Shown here: positions 36,513 through 47,780 of the stretch, one piece after another
Position numbering within the stretch: the first letter of the stretch is position 1
Layout of the letters: each line of letters begins with the position of its first letter
Assembly: GCF_023155275.1 (NCBI RefSeq)
Contig: NZ_JALMUV010000034.1
Location: forward strand, 28,032 to 92,031
Direction: 5' to 3'
DNA length: 64,000 nucleotides
Source of the DNA: Streptomyces rhizoryzae
GTDB lineage: Bacteria; Actinomycetota; Actinomycetes; Streptomycetales; Streptomycetaceae
Program-made: the position numbers and the translations under genes
The notes under the pieces: model-generated
The model's database searches: none
What the model saw: only the letters and a program-made list of their open reading frames with translations
What the model was told of the DNA's origin: nothing

Positions 36513-38056
36513 TCAACCGGCCCCACCGGCCCCGGCCCCGCCACCGCCGCCCGCGCCCGCCGGGCCGGTCAGCACCGCCACGCCCCGGGCGGCCAGCGCC
36601 ACCCGCGTCACGGCCGCCGCCCGGGGCGCCAGCGCGTCGCGCCACGGTTCCGGCAGCGCCACCTGCACCGCCCGGCTCCCGTGGTTGAGCAGGAAGAGGT
36701 ACCGGCCCCCGGCCCCCTCCCGCACCGCCGCCTGCACCCCGGCCGGCAGCCCCGGCAGCACCGGCGCCACGCCCGCCGCCGCCCGGACATCGTCCAGCAG
36801 CGCCCGCAGCAGCGCCGGCTCCGGCCGCGTCCCCACGTACCAGGCCGTGCCGCGCCCGTGGTCGTGCCGGGTCACCGCGGGCCGCCCCGCCAGCTCCCCG
36901 TCCACGAACGACGCCACCACCCGCGCCCCCTGCGGCACGATCTCCTCCGCCCACAGGTCCGCCCGCCCCGCGTACCGCCCCGCCAGCGCCACCGACCGCC
37001 CCTCGGCCAGCGGCCAGAACTCCGCCACCCGCAGCCCCAGCACCTCCCGCAGCGGCCCCGGATACCCGCCCGGATGCACCCGGTCGCACCCGTCGACGAT
37101 CCCCGAGAAGAACGACACCACCAGCTGCCCGCTCGCACGTGGTCGTCCGCTTCGTAGGGGTCCTGGTAGAAGTCCAGCGCCATCACGTCCATCGACGGCG
37201 CCCAGCCGAACGCGTCCACCGGCTTGTGCTGCGGCATCAGATTGGTGGTCACCGGCACCCCCGGCGAGAGCCGGTCCAGCACCGCCCGCTCCGCCAGGTA
37301 GCACTCCCGCAGCGCCGCGTCCCCGAACCGCCAGAAGTCCAGCTGCTGCGCCGGATTGGCGAACGCCGGCGCGGTCCGCGGCGGCAGCACCTCCGCGAAG
37401 TCCTCGTACGCCTGCGACCAGAACGCCGTCGACCACGCCTCGTTCAGCGCCGCCACCGTGCCGTACCGCGCCCGCAGCCAGTCCCGGAACGCCGCCGCCG
37501 ACACGTCGCAGAAGCACTGCCGGGTGTGGCAGCCGTACTCGTTGCCGACGTGCCACAGCGCCAGCGCCGGATGGCCCGCGTACCGGGCCGCCACCTGCTC
37601 CACCAGCCGCACCGCGTGCGCGCGGTAGACCGGGCTGGACGGGCAGAAGTGCTGCCGCCCGCCCGGCCAGCGGCGCACCCCGTCCGGGCCCTCGGGCAGG
37701 ATCTCCGGGTGCGCGTGGGCCAGCCACGGCGGCGGCGAGGCCGTCATGGTCGCCAGGCACACCTCGATCCCGGCCCCCGCCAGCCCGTCCAGCACCCGGT
37801 CGAACCACCCGAAGTCCCATTGCCCCGGCCGCGGGTCGACCGTCGCCCAGGAGCAGATCCCGGCCGTGACCATCGTGACCCCCGCCTCCCGCATCAGCGC
37901 GAGGTCCTGCGCCCACACCTCCTCCGGCCACTGCTCGGGGTTGTAGTCGCCGCCGAATCGGATGCCCGTCGGACCCCCTGGCTCGCGTACCGTCCCGGGT
38001 GCCGCGGCCGCGGCCCCGGACCGCCGGGCAGGCCCGCGCCCGCCCCACCGGGGCAT
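36513..38056 (-). pseudogene. Beta-galactosidase (GH42), broken by internal deletion and frameshift
   Basis: The first ~308 residues (from ATG 38056) give a GH42 TIM barrel: GGDYNPEQWPEEVW, and the acid/base motif LWHVGNEYG (Glu about 173). They stop making sense at about 37130 after DFYQDPYEADDHVRAG. The match resumes in another frame with GQLVVSFFSGIVDGCDRV and runs to the end (about 209 residues: trimerisation-like and C-terminal beta domains). GH42 enzymes have about 650-690 residues, so around 150 are missing, including the segment with the second catalytic Glu (the nucleophile). Not expected to be active. It lies beside galTEK and the SSS symporter, where a galactosidase would make metabolic sense. 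Confidence 0.85.
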
Positions 38057-38059
38057 GCC

Positions 38060-38200
38060 TCACGACGAGTTCTTGTACACACTCCACCCGCCGTCCACCA
38101 CCAGGCTCGCCCCCGTCACGCACGACGCCTCACCGGACAGCAGGAACGCGAGGGCCGCCGCCACCTCCTCCGGCCGCCCCGGCCGCTGCGCCGCGAACCG
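38060..38200 (-). pseudogene. C-terminal fragment of a short-chain dehydrogenase
   Basis: The frame ends in QRPGRPEEVAAALAFLLSGE, then VTGASLVVDGGWSVYKNSS, the closing part of a classical SDR (the GRPEEVA helix and the VTG...VDGG loop). The cofactor-binding half and the catalytic YxxxK are gone; upstream bases do not continue the protein. It stops 3 bases before the ATG of the GH42 pseudogene, so the two once formed an operon, probably for sugar oxidation and hydrolysis. Confidence 0.8.
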
Positions 38201-38298
38201 CCGGCCGGGCGGTGCCCCCGCCCCCTCCTGGCGCATACCGCGATCCGAGCCCACCGTCCCGGCCCCGGCAAGAGCGCCGAACCGGTCGAGGTGAGTCG

Positions 38299-38796
38299 CT
38301 AGCCCGGCACGTTGTCAAACGGCCCGGTCAATTTACGCAGCAGACCGGCCAATTCGTGGCGCTGCTGCCGGGAGAGTTCGGCGAGGATGGCGCGCTCCTG
38401 CGTGAGCAGCCCGGCCAGTGACTCATCGGCCTTGTCGCGGCCCTTGGCGGTCAGCCTGACCAGCACACCCCGCCGGTCGCTGGGGTCCGGCAGCCGCTCC
38501 ACCAACTCCTTCTTGGCGAGCCGGTCGATGCGGTTGGTCATCGTGCCGGAGGTGACCAGCGTCTGGGTCAGGAGTGCACCGGGGGAGAGCTGATACGGGG
38601 CGCCGGCCCGCCGCAGGGCGGTCAGCACGTCGAATTCCCAGGGCTCCAGCCCCACCTCGGAGAACGCGAGGCGGCGGGCCCGGTCCAGGTGTCTGGCCAG
38701 CCTGGAGACGCGGCTGAGGACCTCAAGCGGCTCCACGTCGAGGTCCGGGCGCTCCCGGCGCCATGCTGCGACCAGTCGGTCGACCTCGTCCTCCAT
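38299..38796 (-). CDS. tamR: MarR-family regulator, TamR-like
   Basis: 165-aa winged-helix regulator, MEDEVDRLVAAWRRERPDLD at the start, recognition region LVTSGTMTNRIDRLAKKELVERLPDPSDRRGVLVRLT (about residues 83-118). Divergent from a trans-aconitate methyltransferase gene, the arrangement described for TamR in S. coelicolor, which is released from its operator by trans-aconitate, citrate and related acids and controls tam and aconitase. Two dyads resembling the TamR site lie between the genes. Confidence 0.88.
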   Translation of the reverse strand: MEDEVDRLVAAWRRERPDLDVEPLEVLSRVSRLARHLDRARRLAFSEVGLEPWEFDVLTALRRAGAPYQLSPGALLTQTLVTSGTMTNRIDRLAKKELVERLPDPSDRRGVLVRLTAKGRDKADESLAGLLTQERAILAELSRQQRHELAGLLRKLTGPFDNVPG

Positions 38797-38831
38797 GGCG
38801 ATCAGTGTAAAGGGTCTGTCGACATAAAGTC

Positions 38832-38876
38832 TCTTGCGTTAAAGAATCACGAGCCCGAGAATCTTGACGCCAAGAT
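38832..38876. promoter_or_regulatory. Two TamR-type operator dyads
   Basis: A perfect dyad ATCTTG-ACGC-CAAGAT is at 38861-38876. A weaker one of the same layout (TCTTGCGTTAAAGA) is at 38832-38845. Both share TCTT...AAGA ends with a 6-base middle. They lie in an A/T-rich stretch between tamR and tam, covering likely promoters of both. Confidence 0.65.
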
Positions 38877-39024
38877 ATACTTTACCCCACCACTGGGCAT
38901 CGTGGGCGCGAGCCCGACCTCCACCAGAGATGGCCGGAACTCGACCGCACGACCTCCGGAACGCGCCACAAACGCGCCACAACTGAACCGTGCCAGCCCT
39001 GCACCAGCAAAGGGGTTATCGAAC

Positions 39025-39840
39025 ATGCACGATGCGCCCACCTGGGACCCGCAGCAGTACCTCCACCACTCCGGCCACCGCACCCGCCCCTTCCACGACC
39101 TGCTCGCCCGGATACCCGACCTGCCCCGCCCCGGCCGCCCCGCCCGCATCGCCGACCTCGGCTGCGGCCCCGGCAACGTCACCGCCCAGCTCGCCGACCG
39201 CTGGCCGGACGCCCACATCACCGGCTACGACAACTCACCCGAGATGCTCAAGGAGGCCGAGAGCCACGCCGGCCCCACCCCCGGCGGCGGCCACCTCGAC
39301 TTCGCCCCCGCCGACGCCGCCGACTGGGCCCCCGACGAGCCCCACGAACTGATCGTCTCCAACGCGGCCCTGCAATGGGTCCCCAACCACCCGGACTCCT
39401 TCCCGCGCTGGATCGACGCCCTCACCCCCGGCGGCACCTTCGCCTTCCAGGTCCCCGGCAACTTCACCTCACCCAGCCACGCCCTCCTCGGCGAACTCTG
39501 CGACTCCCCCCAGTGGCGCGCCCGCCTCGACACCCACGGCCGCCGCTTCGTCCACATCCTCGACCCCGCCGACTACCTCCAGCGCCTCACCGACCTCGGC
39601 TGCCGCACCGACGTCTGGGAGACCACCTACGTGCAGCTGCTCCAGGGCGACGACCCGGTCCTCGACTGGGTCAAGGGCACCGCCCTCCGCCCCGTCCTCA
39701 CCGCCCTCGAAGACGACCCGGAGGCCCGCGAGGCGTTCCTCACCCAGTACCGCGACGCACTGCGCCGCGCGTATCCGACGGGTCGGCACGGCACGGTGTT
39801 CCCGTTCCGGCGGATCTTTGCCGTGGCCCAGAAACGGTGA
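39025..39840 (+). CDS. tam: Trans-aconitate 2-methyltransferase
   Basis: SAM-dependent methyltransferase, 271 aa from ATG 39025 with AAAGGGG upstream. Motif I ADLGCGPGNVT (about residues 43-53), acidic motif GYDNSPEM, and the Tam hallmarks WDPQQYLHH at the N-terminus and SNAALQWVPNH (about 110-120). It methylates trans-aconitate, an aconitase inhibitor formed from cis-aconitate, and so protects the citric acid cycle. Controlled by the divergent MarR regulator. Confidence 0.92.
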   Translation: MHDAPTWDPQQYLHHSGHRTRPFHDLLARIPDLPRPGRPARIADLGCGPGNVTAQLADRWPDAHITGYDNSPEMLKEAESHAGPTPGGGHLDFAPADAADWAPDEPHELIVSNAALQWVPNHPDSFPRWIDALTPGGTFAFQVPGNFTSPSHALLGELCDSPQWRARLDTHGRRFVHILDPADYLQRLTDLGCRTDVWETTYVQLLQGDDPVLDWVKGTALRPVLTALEDDPEAREAFLTQYRDALRRAYPTGRHGTVFPFRRIFAVAQKR

Positions 39841-39844
39841 GTTC

Positions 39845-40277
39845 GTGGCCGCCCCACGTTGTCGTCGCTGCGCGCGTTGTTTGTGGCCGCCCCACGTTGT
39901 CGTCGCTGGGCGCCGTGGGTGGCTGGGGTGGCCTCGGCGTTCCGCCGTGGGTGGGGGGCGGAGGGGCTGCCCCGGGGTACGTCCTCGGTGCGGGCGCTTC
40001 TGGTCCGTGTGATGAGGAATACCCCGCGGTTCGCTCCAGATCCTGCGGGCGCACCCCGGGACATCCCCTCCGCCCCGGCCCGGCCCCCGGCTCCCCGTAG
40101 CGGTCGCATCCGTCCCCGGCCCGGGGGACGAGACCACGTAACCCGTAACCGGTAATCCGTAACCCTTGGGCCCCGGGCGAGACGGTGGGGTGGCCGCCCC
40201 CACCCACAAGGAGTGGGCGCGGCCACCGCAACCCCCCACGGCGCCCAGCGACGGCGACGTGGGGCGGCCACAAACAA
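39845..40277. repeat. Noncoding element with long inverted ends
   Basis: Between tam and the TetR gene (516 bases without a gene). The segment at 39877-39932 is matched, inverted, at 40221-40277, with only about six mismatches over ~56 bases; the arms begin TTGTTTGTGGCCGCCCCACG. A further direct copy of the 26-base core GTGGCCGCCCCACGTTGTCG... lies just outside at 39845-39870 (second copy 39883-39908, period 38). The interior (~290 bases) has no reading frame that looks coding and includes a short TAACC-type repetition at 40139-40165. The layout resembles a nonautonomous (MITE-like) element or a mobile intergenic repeat; no target-site duplication was identified. Confidence 0.6.
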
Positions 40278-40356
40278 CCCAACCGCCGGCACGGCGCGCA
40301 ACCACAACCGGACCGGGTCCGGCGGCATCACCGCCAGGAGAAACCCCGGCGTGGGA

Positions 40357-41073
40357 TCAATTCTTCCGGTGACCTATCAGCCGCGGCTTCGGTTCGAGGT
40401 TCCCCAGCCCGTGCCACGCCAGGTTGACCAGGTGCGCCGCCACCTCGGCCTTCTTCGGCTTGCGGGCGTCGACCCACCACTGGCCGGTCAGCGCGACCAT
40501 GCCGACCAGGGCCTGCGCGTACAGCGGCGCCAGCTTCGGATCGAAGCCGCGGGCCTTGAACTCCAGACCGAGGATGTCCTCGACCTGGGTGGCGATATCG
40601 CTGATCAGCGACGCGAACGTGCCCGTCGACTGCGCCACCGGCGAATCCCGCACCAGGATGCGGAACCCGTCGGTGAACGTCTCGATGTAGTCGAGCAGCG
40701 CGAACGCCGCCTGCTCCAGCAGCTCCCGCGGATGCCCGGCGGTCAGCGCGCCGGTGACCATGTCCAGCAGCTGCCGCATCTCGCGGTCCACGACCACCGC
40801 GTACAGCCCCTCCTTGCCGCCGAAGTGCTCGTAGACCACCGGCTTGGACACCCCGGCCTTCGCCGCGATCTCCTCCACCGACGTGCCCTCGTAGCCCCGC
40901 TCGGCGAACAGGGTGCGACCGATGTCGAGCAGCTGCTCACGGCGCTCCGCGCCGGTCATCCGCACCCGGCGGGCCCGCCGGCCGCCCGGGGCGGCCGCGG
41001 ACCCGGAGGGCCCGGCGGGCCGGGAGGTCTTTCCCTTGCTGCCGTCGTTCGTGCTGCTGCTGTCGATCGCCAC
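40357..41073 (-). CDS. TetR-family regulator
   Basis: 238 aa. After a Ser/Gly/Arg-rich N-terminus of about 38 residues comes the TetR HTH (about 40-90): REQLLDIGRTLFAERGYEGT, EEIAAKAGVSKPVVYEHFGGKEGLYA. The all-helical ligand domain follows. It is 7 bases downstream of the fatty-acid desaturase stop on the same strand, so it is likely an autoregulated partner of that gene, with the palindrome at 42145-42171 as candidate operator. Ligand is probably an acyl-CoA by analogy with DesT/FadR-like regulators (inference). Confidence 0.9.
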   Translation of the reverse strand: MAIDSSSTNDGSKGKTSRPAGPSGSAAAPGGRRARRVRMTGAERREQLLDIGRTLFAERGYEGTSVEEIAAKAGVSKPVVYEHFGGKEGLYAVVVDREMRQLLDMVTGALTAGHPRELLEQAAFALLDYIETFTDGFRILVRDSPVAQSTGTFASLISDIATQVEDILGLEFKARGFDPKLAPLYAQALVGMVALTGQWWVDARKPKKAEVAAHLVNLAWHGLGNLEPKPRLIGHRKN

Positions 41074-41080
41074 CCGTCAA

Positions 41081-42103
41081 TCATGCCCCCAGCGGGGCCT
41101 TCTCCTCCCGCCGGGCGCCGTCCGTGCGCCGGGCGTCGATCCGGGCCGCGCTCGGCCACCGCACGTCGTACGCCCACCCGGCCAGTTCGAAGAAGCGGAT
41201 CAGCCGGGCGCTGGAGTCCAGCTGGCCCTTCATGACCCCGTGCCGGGCACAGGTCGGGTCGGCGTGGTGGAGGTTGTGCCAGGACTCGCCGCAGGAGAGG
41301 ACCGCCAGCCACCACACGTTCCCGGAGCGGTCCCGGGACTTGAACGGCCGCTTGCCGACCGCGTGGCAGATCGAGTTGATCGACCACGTGACGTGGTGCA
41401 GCAGCGCCACCCGGACCAGCGAGCCCCAGAAGAACGCGGTCACCGCGCCCTGCCAGGACCACGTGGCCACCCCGCCGACCAGCGGCGGAACCAGCAGCGA
41501 GACCACCGTCCACAGCACGAACTGGCGGGAGACCCGGCGGATCGCCGGATCCTTGATCAGATCGGGCGCGTACTTCTGCTGCGGCGTCTGCTCCTCGTCG
41601 AACATCCAGCCGACGTGCGCCCACCACAGGCCCTTCAGCAGCGCCGGGACCGTCTCGCCGTACCGCCACGGCGAATGCGGATCGCCCTCGGCGTCGGAGA
41701 ACTTGTGGTGCTTGCGGTGATCGGCCACCCAGCGGACCAGCGGCCCCTCCACGGCCAGCGACCCCATGATCGCCAACGCGATCCGCAGCGGACGCTTCGC
41801 CTTGAACGCCCCGTGCGTGAAGTAGCGGTGGAAGCCGATCGTGATGCCGTGGCAGCCGATGAAGTACATCGCCACCAGCAGCCCGAGATCCAGCCAGCTC
41901 ACGCCCCAGCCCCAAGCCAGCGGCACCGCGGCGAGCAAGGCCAGGAACGGCACGGTGATGAACAACAGCAGAGTGATCTGCTCCAGTGATCTGCGCTTCT
42001 CACCGCCCAGCGTCGCGGACGGCAGAGCGGATGCGGCAGAGGAACCGGCGGACGCGTCGAGCGGCCTCGGTGACTCTTCCACGGCGTTCGGACCAGCGGT
42101 CAT
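41081..42103 (-). CDS. Acyl-CoA (fatty acid) desaturase
   Basis: Membrane di-iron desaturase, 340 aa, introducing a double bond (usually delta-9) into acyl chains. Three histidine boxes: HRYFTH (about residue 92), HRKHH (about 129) and HNLHH (about 268, in SCGESWHNLHH). Four hydrophobic helices in two pairs. First gene of a two-gene unit with the TetR regulator. A near-perfect palindrome lies 42 bases upstream of the start. Confidence 0.93.
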   Translation of the reverse strand: MTAGPNAVEESPRPLDASAGSSAASALPSATLGGEKRRSLEQITLLLFITVPFLALLAAVPLAWGWGVSWLDLGLLVAMYFIGCHGITIGFHRYFTHGAFKAKRPLRIALAIMGSLAVEGPLVRWVADHRKHHKFSDAEGDPHSPWRYGETVPALLKGLWWAHVGWMFDEEQTPQQKYAPDLIKDPAIRRVSRQFVLWTVVSLLVPPLVGGVATWSWQGAVTAFFWGSLVRVALLHHVTWSINSICHAVGKRPFKSRDRSGNVWWLAVLSCGESWHNLHHADPTCARHGVMKGQLDSSARLIRFFELAGWAYDVRWPSAARIDARRTDGARREEKAPLGA

Positions 42104-42144
42104 GTGGTGTCCCTCGTCGGGGGCTCGGGGGCACGGCTACGGCC

Positions 42145-42171
42145 TACGGGACCGTAACCTACGGTCTCGTA
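42145..42171. promoter_or_regulatory. Candidate TetR operator upstream of the desaturase
   Basis: Arms TACGGGACCGTA (42145-42156) and TACGGTCTCGTA (42160-42171) around ACC form a 27-base palindrome with a single mismatched pair. It lies 42-68 bases before the desaturase ATG on the minus strand, the expected place for a repressor of the desaturase-tetR operon. Confidence 0.65.
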
Positions 42172-42365
42172 AGTATGGCAGCGACACCGGCCCGGGCAAG
42201 GCCGTGACAGGCCCCCGCGGGCTCCCGTCCCACCGGATGCCCACCTTGCGGACGGTGTGATCCCCGCCCGGCCGGGACACCTATCCTGGGGACGTCGGAC
42301 AGCGCGGTCCGCCACCCGCCCAGACGTGCTCAATGACTGCACCATCCCTGCAAGGAGCCGCACCT

Positions 42366-45128
<2,763 letters not shown>

Positions 45129-45150
45129 ACCGGACCCCGCACACGGAAAC

Positions 45151-45190
45151 GACGAGCCCGCCCCGGGACTACCTCCGGGGCGGGCTCGTC
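45151..45190 (+). terminator. Rho-independent-type terminator after ppc
   Basis: Perfect 16-bp stem beginning GACGAGCCCGCCCCGG with an 8-base loop, 22 bases after the ppc stop. It could serve the convergent pth transcript as well. Confidence 0.8.
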
Positions 45191-45286
45191 GTCGTCATAC
45201 CGGCTTCGGAAGGCGACCGGAGGACCCATGGACGAGCAGACGACCTACCGGCACCTGCGCGAACCTCCGGCCGGCCCGCCCGGCCG

Positions 45287-45877
45287 TCACGAGTTGTAGG
45301 TCGACTGCGCCCGCTCCAGACCGTCCAGCAGCAGCGACTCCACCGCGTCCGCCGCCCGATCCACGAAGTACGCCAACTCCTTGCGCTCCGCCGCGGAGAA
45401 GTCCTTCAGCACGAAATCCGCCACCGGCATGCGGCCCGGCGGACGCCCGATGCCGAAACGCACCCGGTGGTAGTCGGCGCCCAGCGACTTCGTGATCGAC
45501 TTCAGCCCGTTGTGACCGTTGTCGCCGCCCCCCAGCTTCAGCCGCAGCGCACCGTAATCGATGTCCAACTCGTCGTGCACCGCGATGATGTGGTCCACCG
45601 GCACCTTGTAGAAATCCCGCAGCGCCGTCGTCGGCCCACCCGAGAGGTTCATGAACGACGACGGCTTGGCCACCACCACCCGCCGGCTCGACGGGCCCGG
45701 CGGACCGACCCGGCCCTCCACCACCTGGGCCCGCGCCTTGTGCGCCTTGAAACGGCCACCCATCCGCTCCGCCAGCAGATCCGCCACCATGAAACCCACA
45801 TTGTGGCGGTTGCCCGCGTACTCCGGGCCCGGGTTGCCCAGCCCCACGATGAGCCAGGGGCTCGCCGCATCCGTCAT
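45287..45877 (-). CDS. pth: Peptidyl-tRNA hydrolase
   Basis: Recycles peptidyl-tRNA dropped from stalled ribosomes. 196 aa from ATG 45877 (GAGGAG 8 bases upstream; a GTG two codons earlier is less well spaced). Motifs: IVGLGNPGPEYAGNRHNVGF (catalytic His about residue 24), SFMNLSGG, VHDELD (about 98) and GHNGLKSI. Follows rplY on the same strand, an order common in bacteria. Confidence 0.96.
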   Translation of the reverse strand: MTDAASPWLIVGLGNPGPEYAGNRHNVGFMVADLLAERMGGRFKAHKARAQVVEGRVGPPGPSSRRVVVAKPSSFMNLSGGPTTALRDFYKVPVDHIIAVHDELDIDYGALRLKLGGGDNGHNGLKSITKSLGADYHRVRFGIGRPPGRMPVADFVLKDFSAAERKELAYFVDRAADAVESLLLDGLERAQSTYNS

Positions 45878-45898
45878 GTCCACGTCTCCTCAAAACGA

Positions 45899-45944
45899 CC
45901 CAACCGCCGCCCCGGCGCCGCCCGGCGCCGCGACAGCGGTTGGG
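45899..45944 (-). terminator. Terminator/attenuator hairpin between rplY and pth
   Basis: Outer stem CCCAACCGC / GCGGTTGGG and inner GGCGCC dyads, followed on the minus strand by TCGTTTTG. This is one of few hairpins here with a T-rich tail, so rplY transcripts may end here or be reduced before pth. Confidence 0.6.
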
Positions 45945-45965
45945 AAGAAACTACCGCGAGAGGGC

Positions 45966-46547
45966 TCAGCCCTCCTCGCCCTCACCCTCGGCCTCGGCCG
46001 CGGCCTCCGCCTGCGCGGCGACGACCTGGAGAACCGGAGTGTCCTCCTCGACCGACAGCGACGCACCGGCCGGCAGCGCGATGTCCTTCGCCAGCACCGT
46101 GTGACCGGCGTCCAGACCCGCGATCGACACCGTCACCGACTCCGGGATGTGGGTCGCCTCGGCCTCGACCGGCAGCGCGTCCAGCAGGTGCTCCAGCAGG
46201 TTGCCACCCGGCGCCAGGTCACCCTCGGTGTGGATCGGCACCTCGACGGAGACCTTCTCGCCCTTCTTCACGGCCAGGAAGTCCACGTGCACCAGGAAGC
46301 GGCGGATCGCCTCACGCTGCACCGCCTTCGGGATCACCAGCTCGTCGCCGCCCTCACCCTCCAGGCGGATCAGCGCGTTCGGCGTCTTCAGCGCCATCAT
46401 CAGCGCGTGGCTGTCGACCGCCACGTGCTTCGGCTCCGCACCGTGACCGTAGATGACCGCCGGAACCTTCGCCTCACGACGCAGACGGCGGGCCGCACCC
46501 TTACCGAAGTCGTTCCGGGCCTCAGCGGAAAGCTTGATCTCAGCCAT
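45966..46547 (-). CDS. rplY: 50S ribosomal protein L25 (bL25, Ctc form)
   Basis: 5S-rRNA-binding ribosomal protein of the long Ctc/TL5 type, 193 aa from ATG 46547 (GAGGAG upstream). N-terminal L25 domain (MAEIKLSAEARNDFGKGAARRLRR, VPAVIYGHG, FLVHVDFLAV), C-terminal TL5 domain (VEAEATHIPESVTVSIAGLD) and an Ala/Glu tail. Downstream of prs as in other actinobacteria. Confidence 0.96.
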   Translation of the reverse strand: MAEIKLSAEARNDFGKGAARRLRREAKVPAVIYGHGAEPKHVAVDSHALMMALKTPNALIRLEGEGGDELVIPKAVQREAIRRFLVHVDFLAVKKGEKVSVEVPIHTEGDLAPGGNLLEHLLDALPVEAEATHIPESVTVSIAGLDAGHTVLAKDIALPAGASLSVEEDTPVLQVVAAQAEAAAEAEGEGEEG

Positions 46548-46635
46548 GTCGCACTCCTCGTATCTGAAAGAACCTCTGCGGGGCGTCACCCGGCCCACGA
46601 CAGACCTGCTACGAAGAGCGCGTCGATAACGGACC

Positions 46636-46655
46636 GCCGCACACAACGGTGCGGC
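46636..46655 (-). terminator. Hairpin between prs and rplY
   Basis: Perfect 7-bp stem GCCGCAC / GTGCGGC with a 6-base loop in the 182-base gap between prs and rplY. Possible terminator or leader structure for rplY. Confidence 0.35.
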
Positions 46656-46729
46656 CTCCCTCGCCGAGCAACTCGCAGAGTCTACCCGGCGGGGAGGCCG
46701 CCCCGAAAATCGATCTAGCGCCCGCTACC

Positions 46730-47704
46730 TCACTGCTCGTCGAACAGGCTCGTCACCGAACCGTCCTCGAACACCTCACGGAGCGCCCGCGCGATCGTCG
46801 GCGCCATCGACAGCACCGTGATCTTGTCCAGCTCCAGCTCCGAAGGCGTCGGCAGCGTATTCGTGAACACGAACTCACTCACCTTCGAATTCTTCAGCCG
46901 GTCCGCCGCCGGACCCGACAGCACACCATGCGTCGCCGTCACGATGACATCCGCCGCACCGTTGGCGAACAGCGCCTCCGCCGCCGCACAGATCGTGCCA
47001 CCCGTGTCGATCATGTCGTCGACCAGGACACACACCCGGCCCTTCACATCACCGACCACCTCATGGACCGTGACCTGATTCGCCACGTCCTTGTCCCGGC
47101 GCTTGTGAACGATCGCCAGCGGCGCACCCAGCCGGTCACACCACCGGTCCGCCACCCGCACCCGGCCCGCGTCCGGCGACACCACCGTCAGCTTGTCCCG
47201 GTCCACCTTCGCGCCCACGTAGTCCGCCAGCACCGGCAGCGCGAAGAGGTGGTCCACCGGACCGTCGAAGAAGCCCATGATCTGGTCGGTGTGCAGATCC
47301 ACCGTGACGATGCGGTCGGCACCCGCCGTCTTCATCAGATCCGCGATCAGCCGCGCCGAGATCGGCTCCCGACCCCGGTGCTTCTTGTCCTGCCGCGCAT
47401 AACCGTAGAACGGCACGACCACGGTGATGCTCCGGGCCGAAGCCCGCTTCAGCGCATCAATCATGATCAGCTGTTCCATGATCCACTTATTGATCGGAGC
47501 CGTGTGGCTCTGGATCAGGAAACAGTCCGCGCCCCGCGCCGACTCCTGATAACGGACATAGATCTCGCCATTGGCGAAGTCGAAAGCCTTCGTCGGGACC
47601 AGGCCCACACCCAGCTGGTGCGCGACCTCCTCGGCAAGCTCGGGGTGGGCGCGGCCGGAGAAGAGCATCAGCTTCTTCTCGCCGGTCGTCTTGATCCCGG
47701 TCAC
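46730..47704 (-). CDS. prs: Ribose-phosphate pyrophosphokinase
   Basis: Makes PRPP from ribose-5-P and ATP. 324 aa. Motifs: FSGRAHPELAEEVA, FANGEIYVRY, the ATP loop YGYARQDKKHRGREPI (about residues 100-115), VDLHTDQIMGFF and the PRPP loop VCVLVDDMIDTGGT (about 218-231). Downstream of glmU on the same strand with a 76-base gap. Confidence 0.96.
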   Translation of the reverse strand: MTGIKTTGEKKLMLFSGRAHPELAEEVAHQLGVGLVPTKAFDFANGEIYVRYQESARGADCFLIQSHTAPINKWIMEQLIMIDALKRASARSITVVVPFYGYARQDKKHRGREPISARLIADLMKTAGADRIVTVDLHTDQIMGFFDGPVDHLFALPVLADYVGAKVDRDKLTVVSPDAGRVRVADRWCDRLGAPLAIVHKRRDKDVANQVTVHEVVGDVKGRVCVLVDDMIDTGGTICAAAEALFANGAADVIVTATHGVLSGPAADRLKNSKVSEFVFTNTLPTPSELELDKITVLSMAPTIARALREVFEDGSVTSLFDEQ

Positions 47705-47780
47705 AGCAAATCTCCTTGCATCACAGTTTGCGTGCGCTCATCACGGTACGCCCCGCACGGCGTACCCGTCGTCGGCACAA

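Noticed and set aside
39877..40277. CRISPR array
   Set aside because: The repeats are inverted arms and a single direct duplication, not regularly spaced direct repeats, and no cas genes occur.
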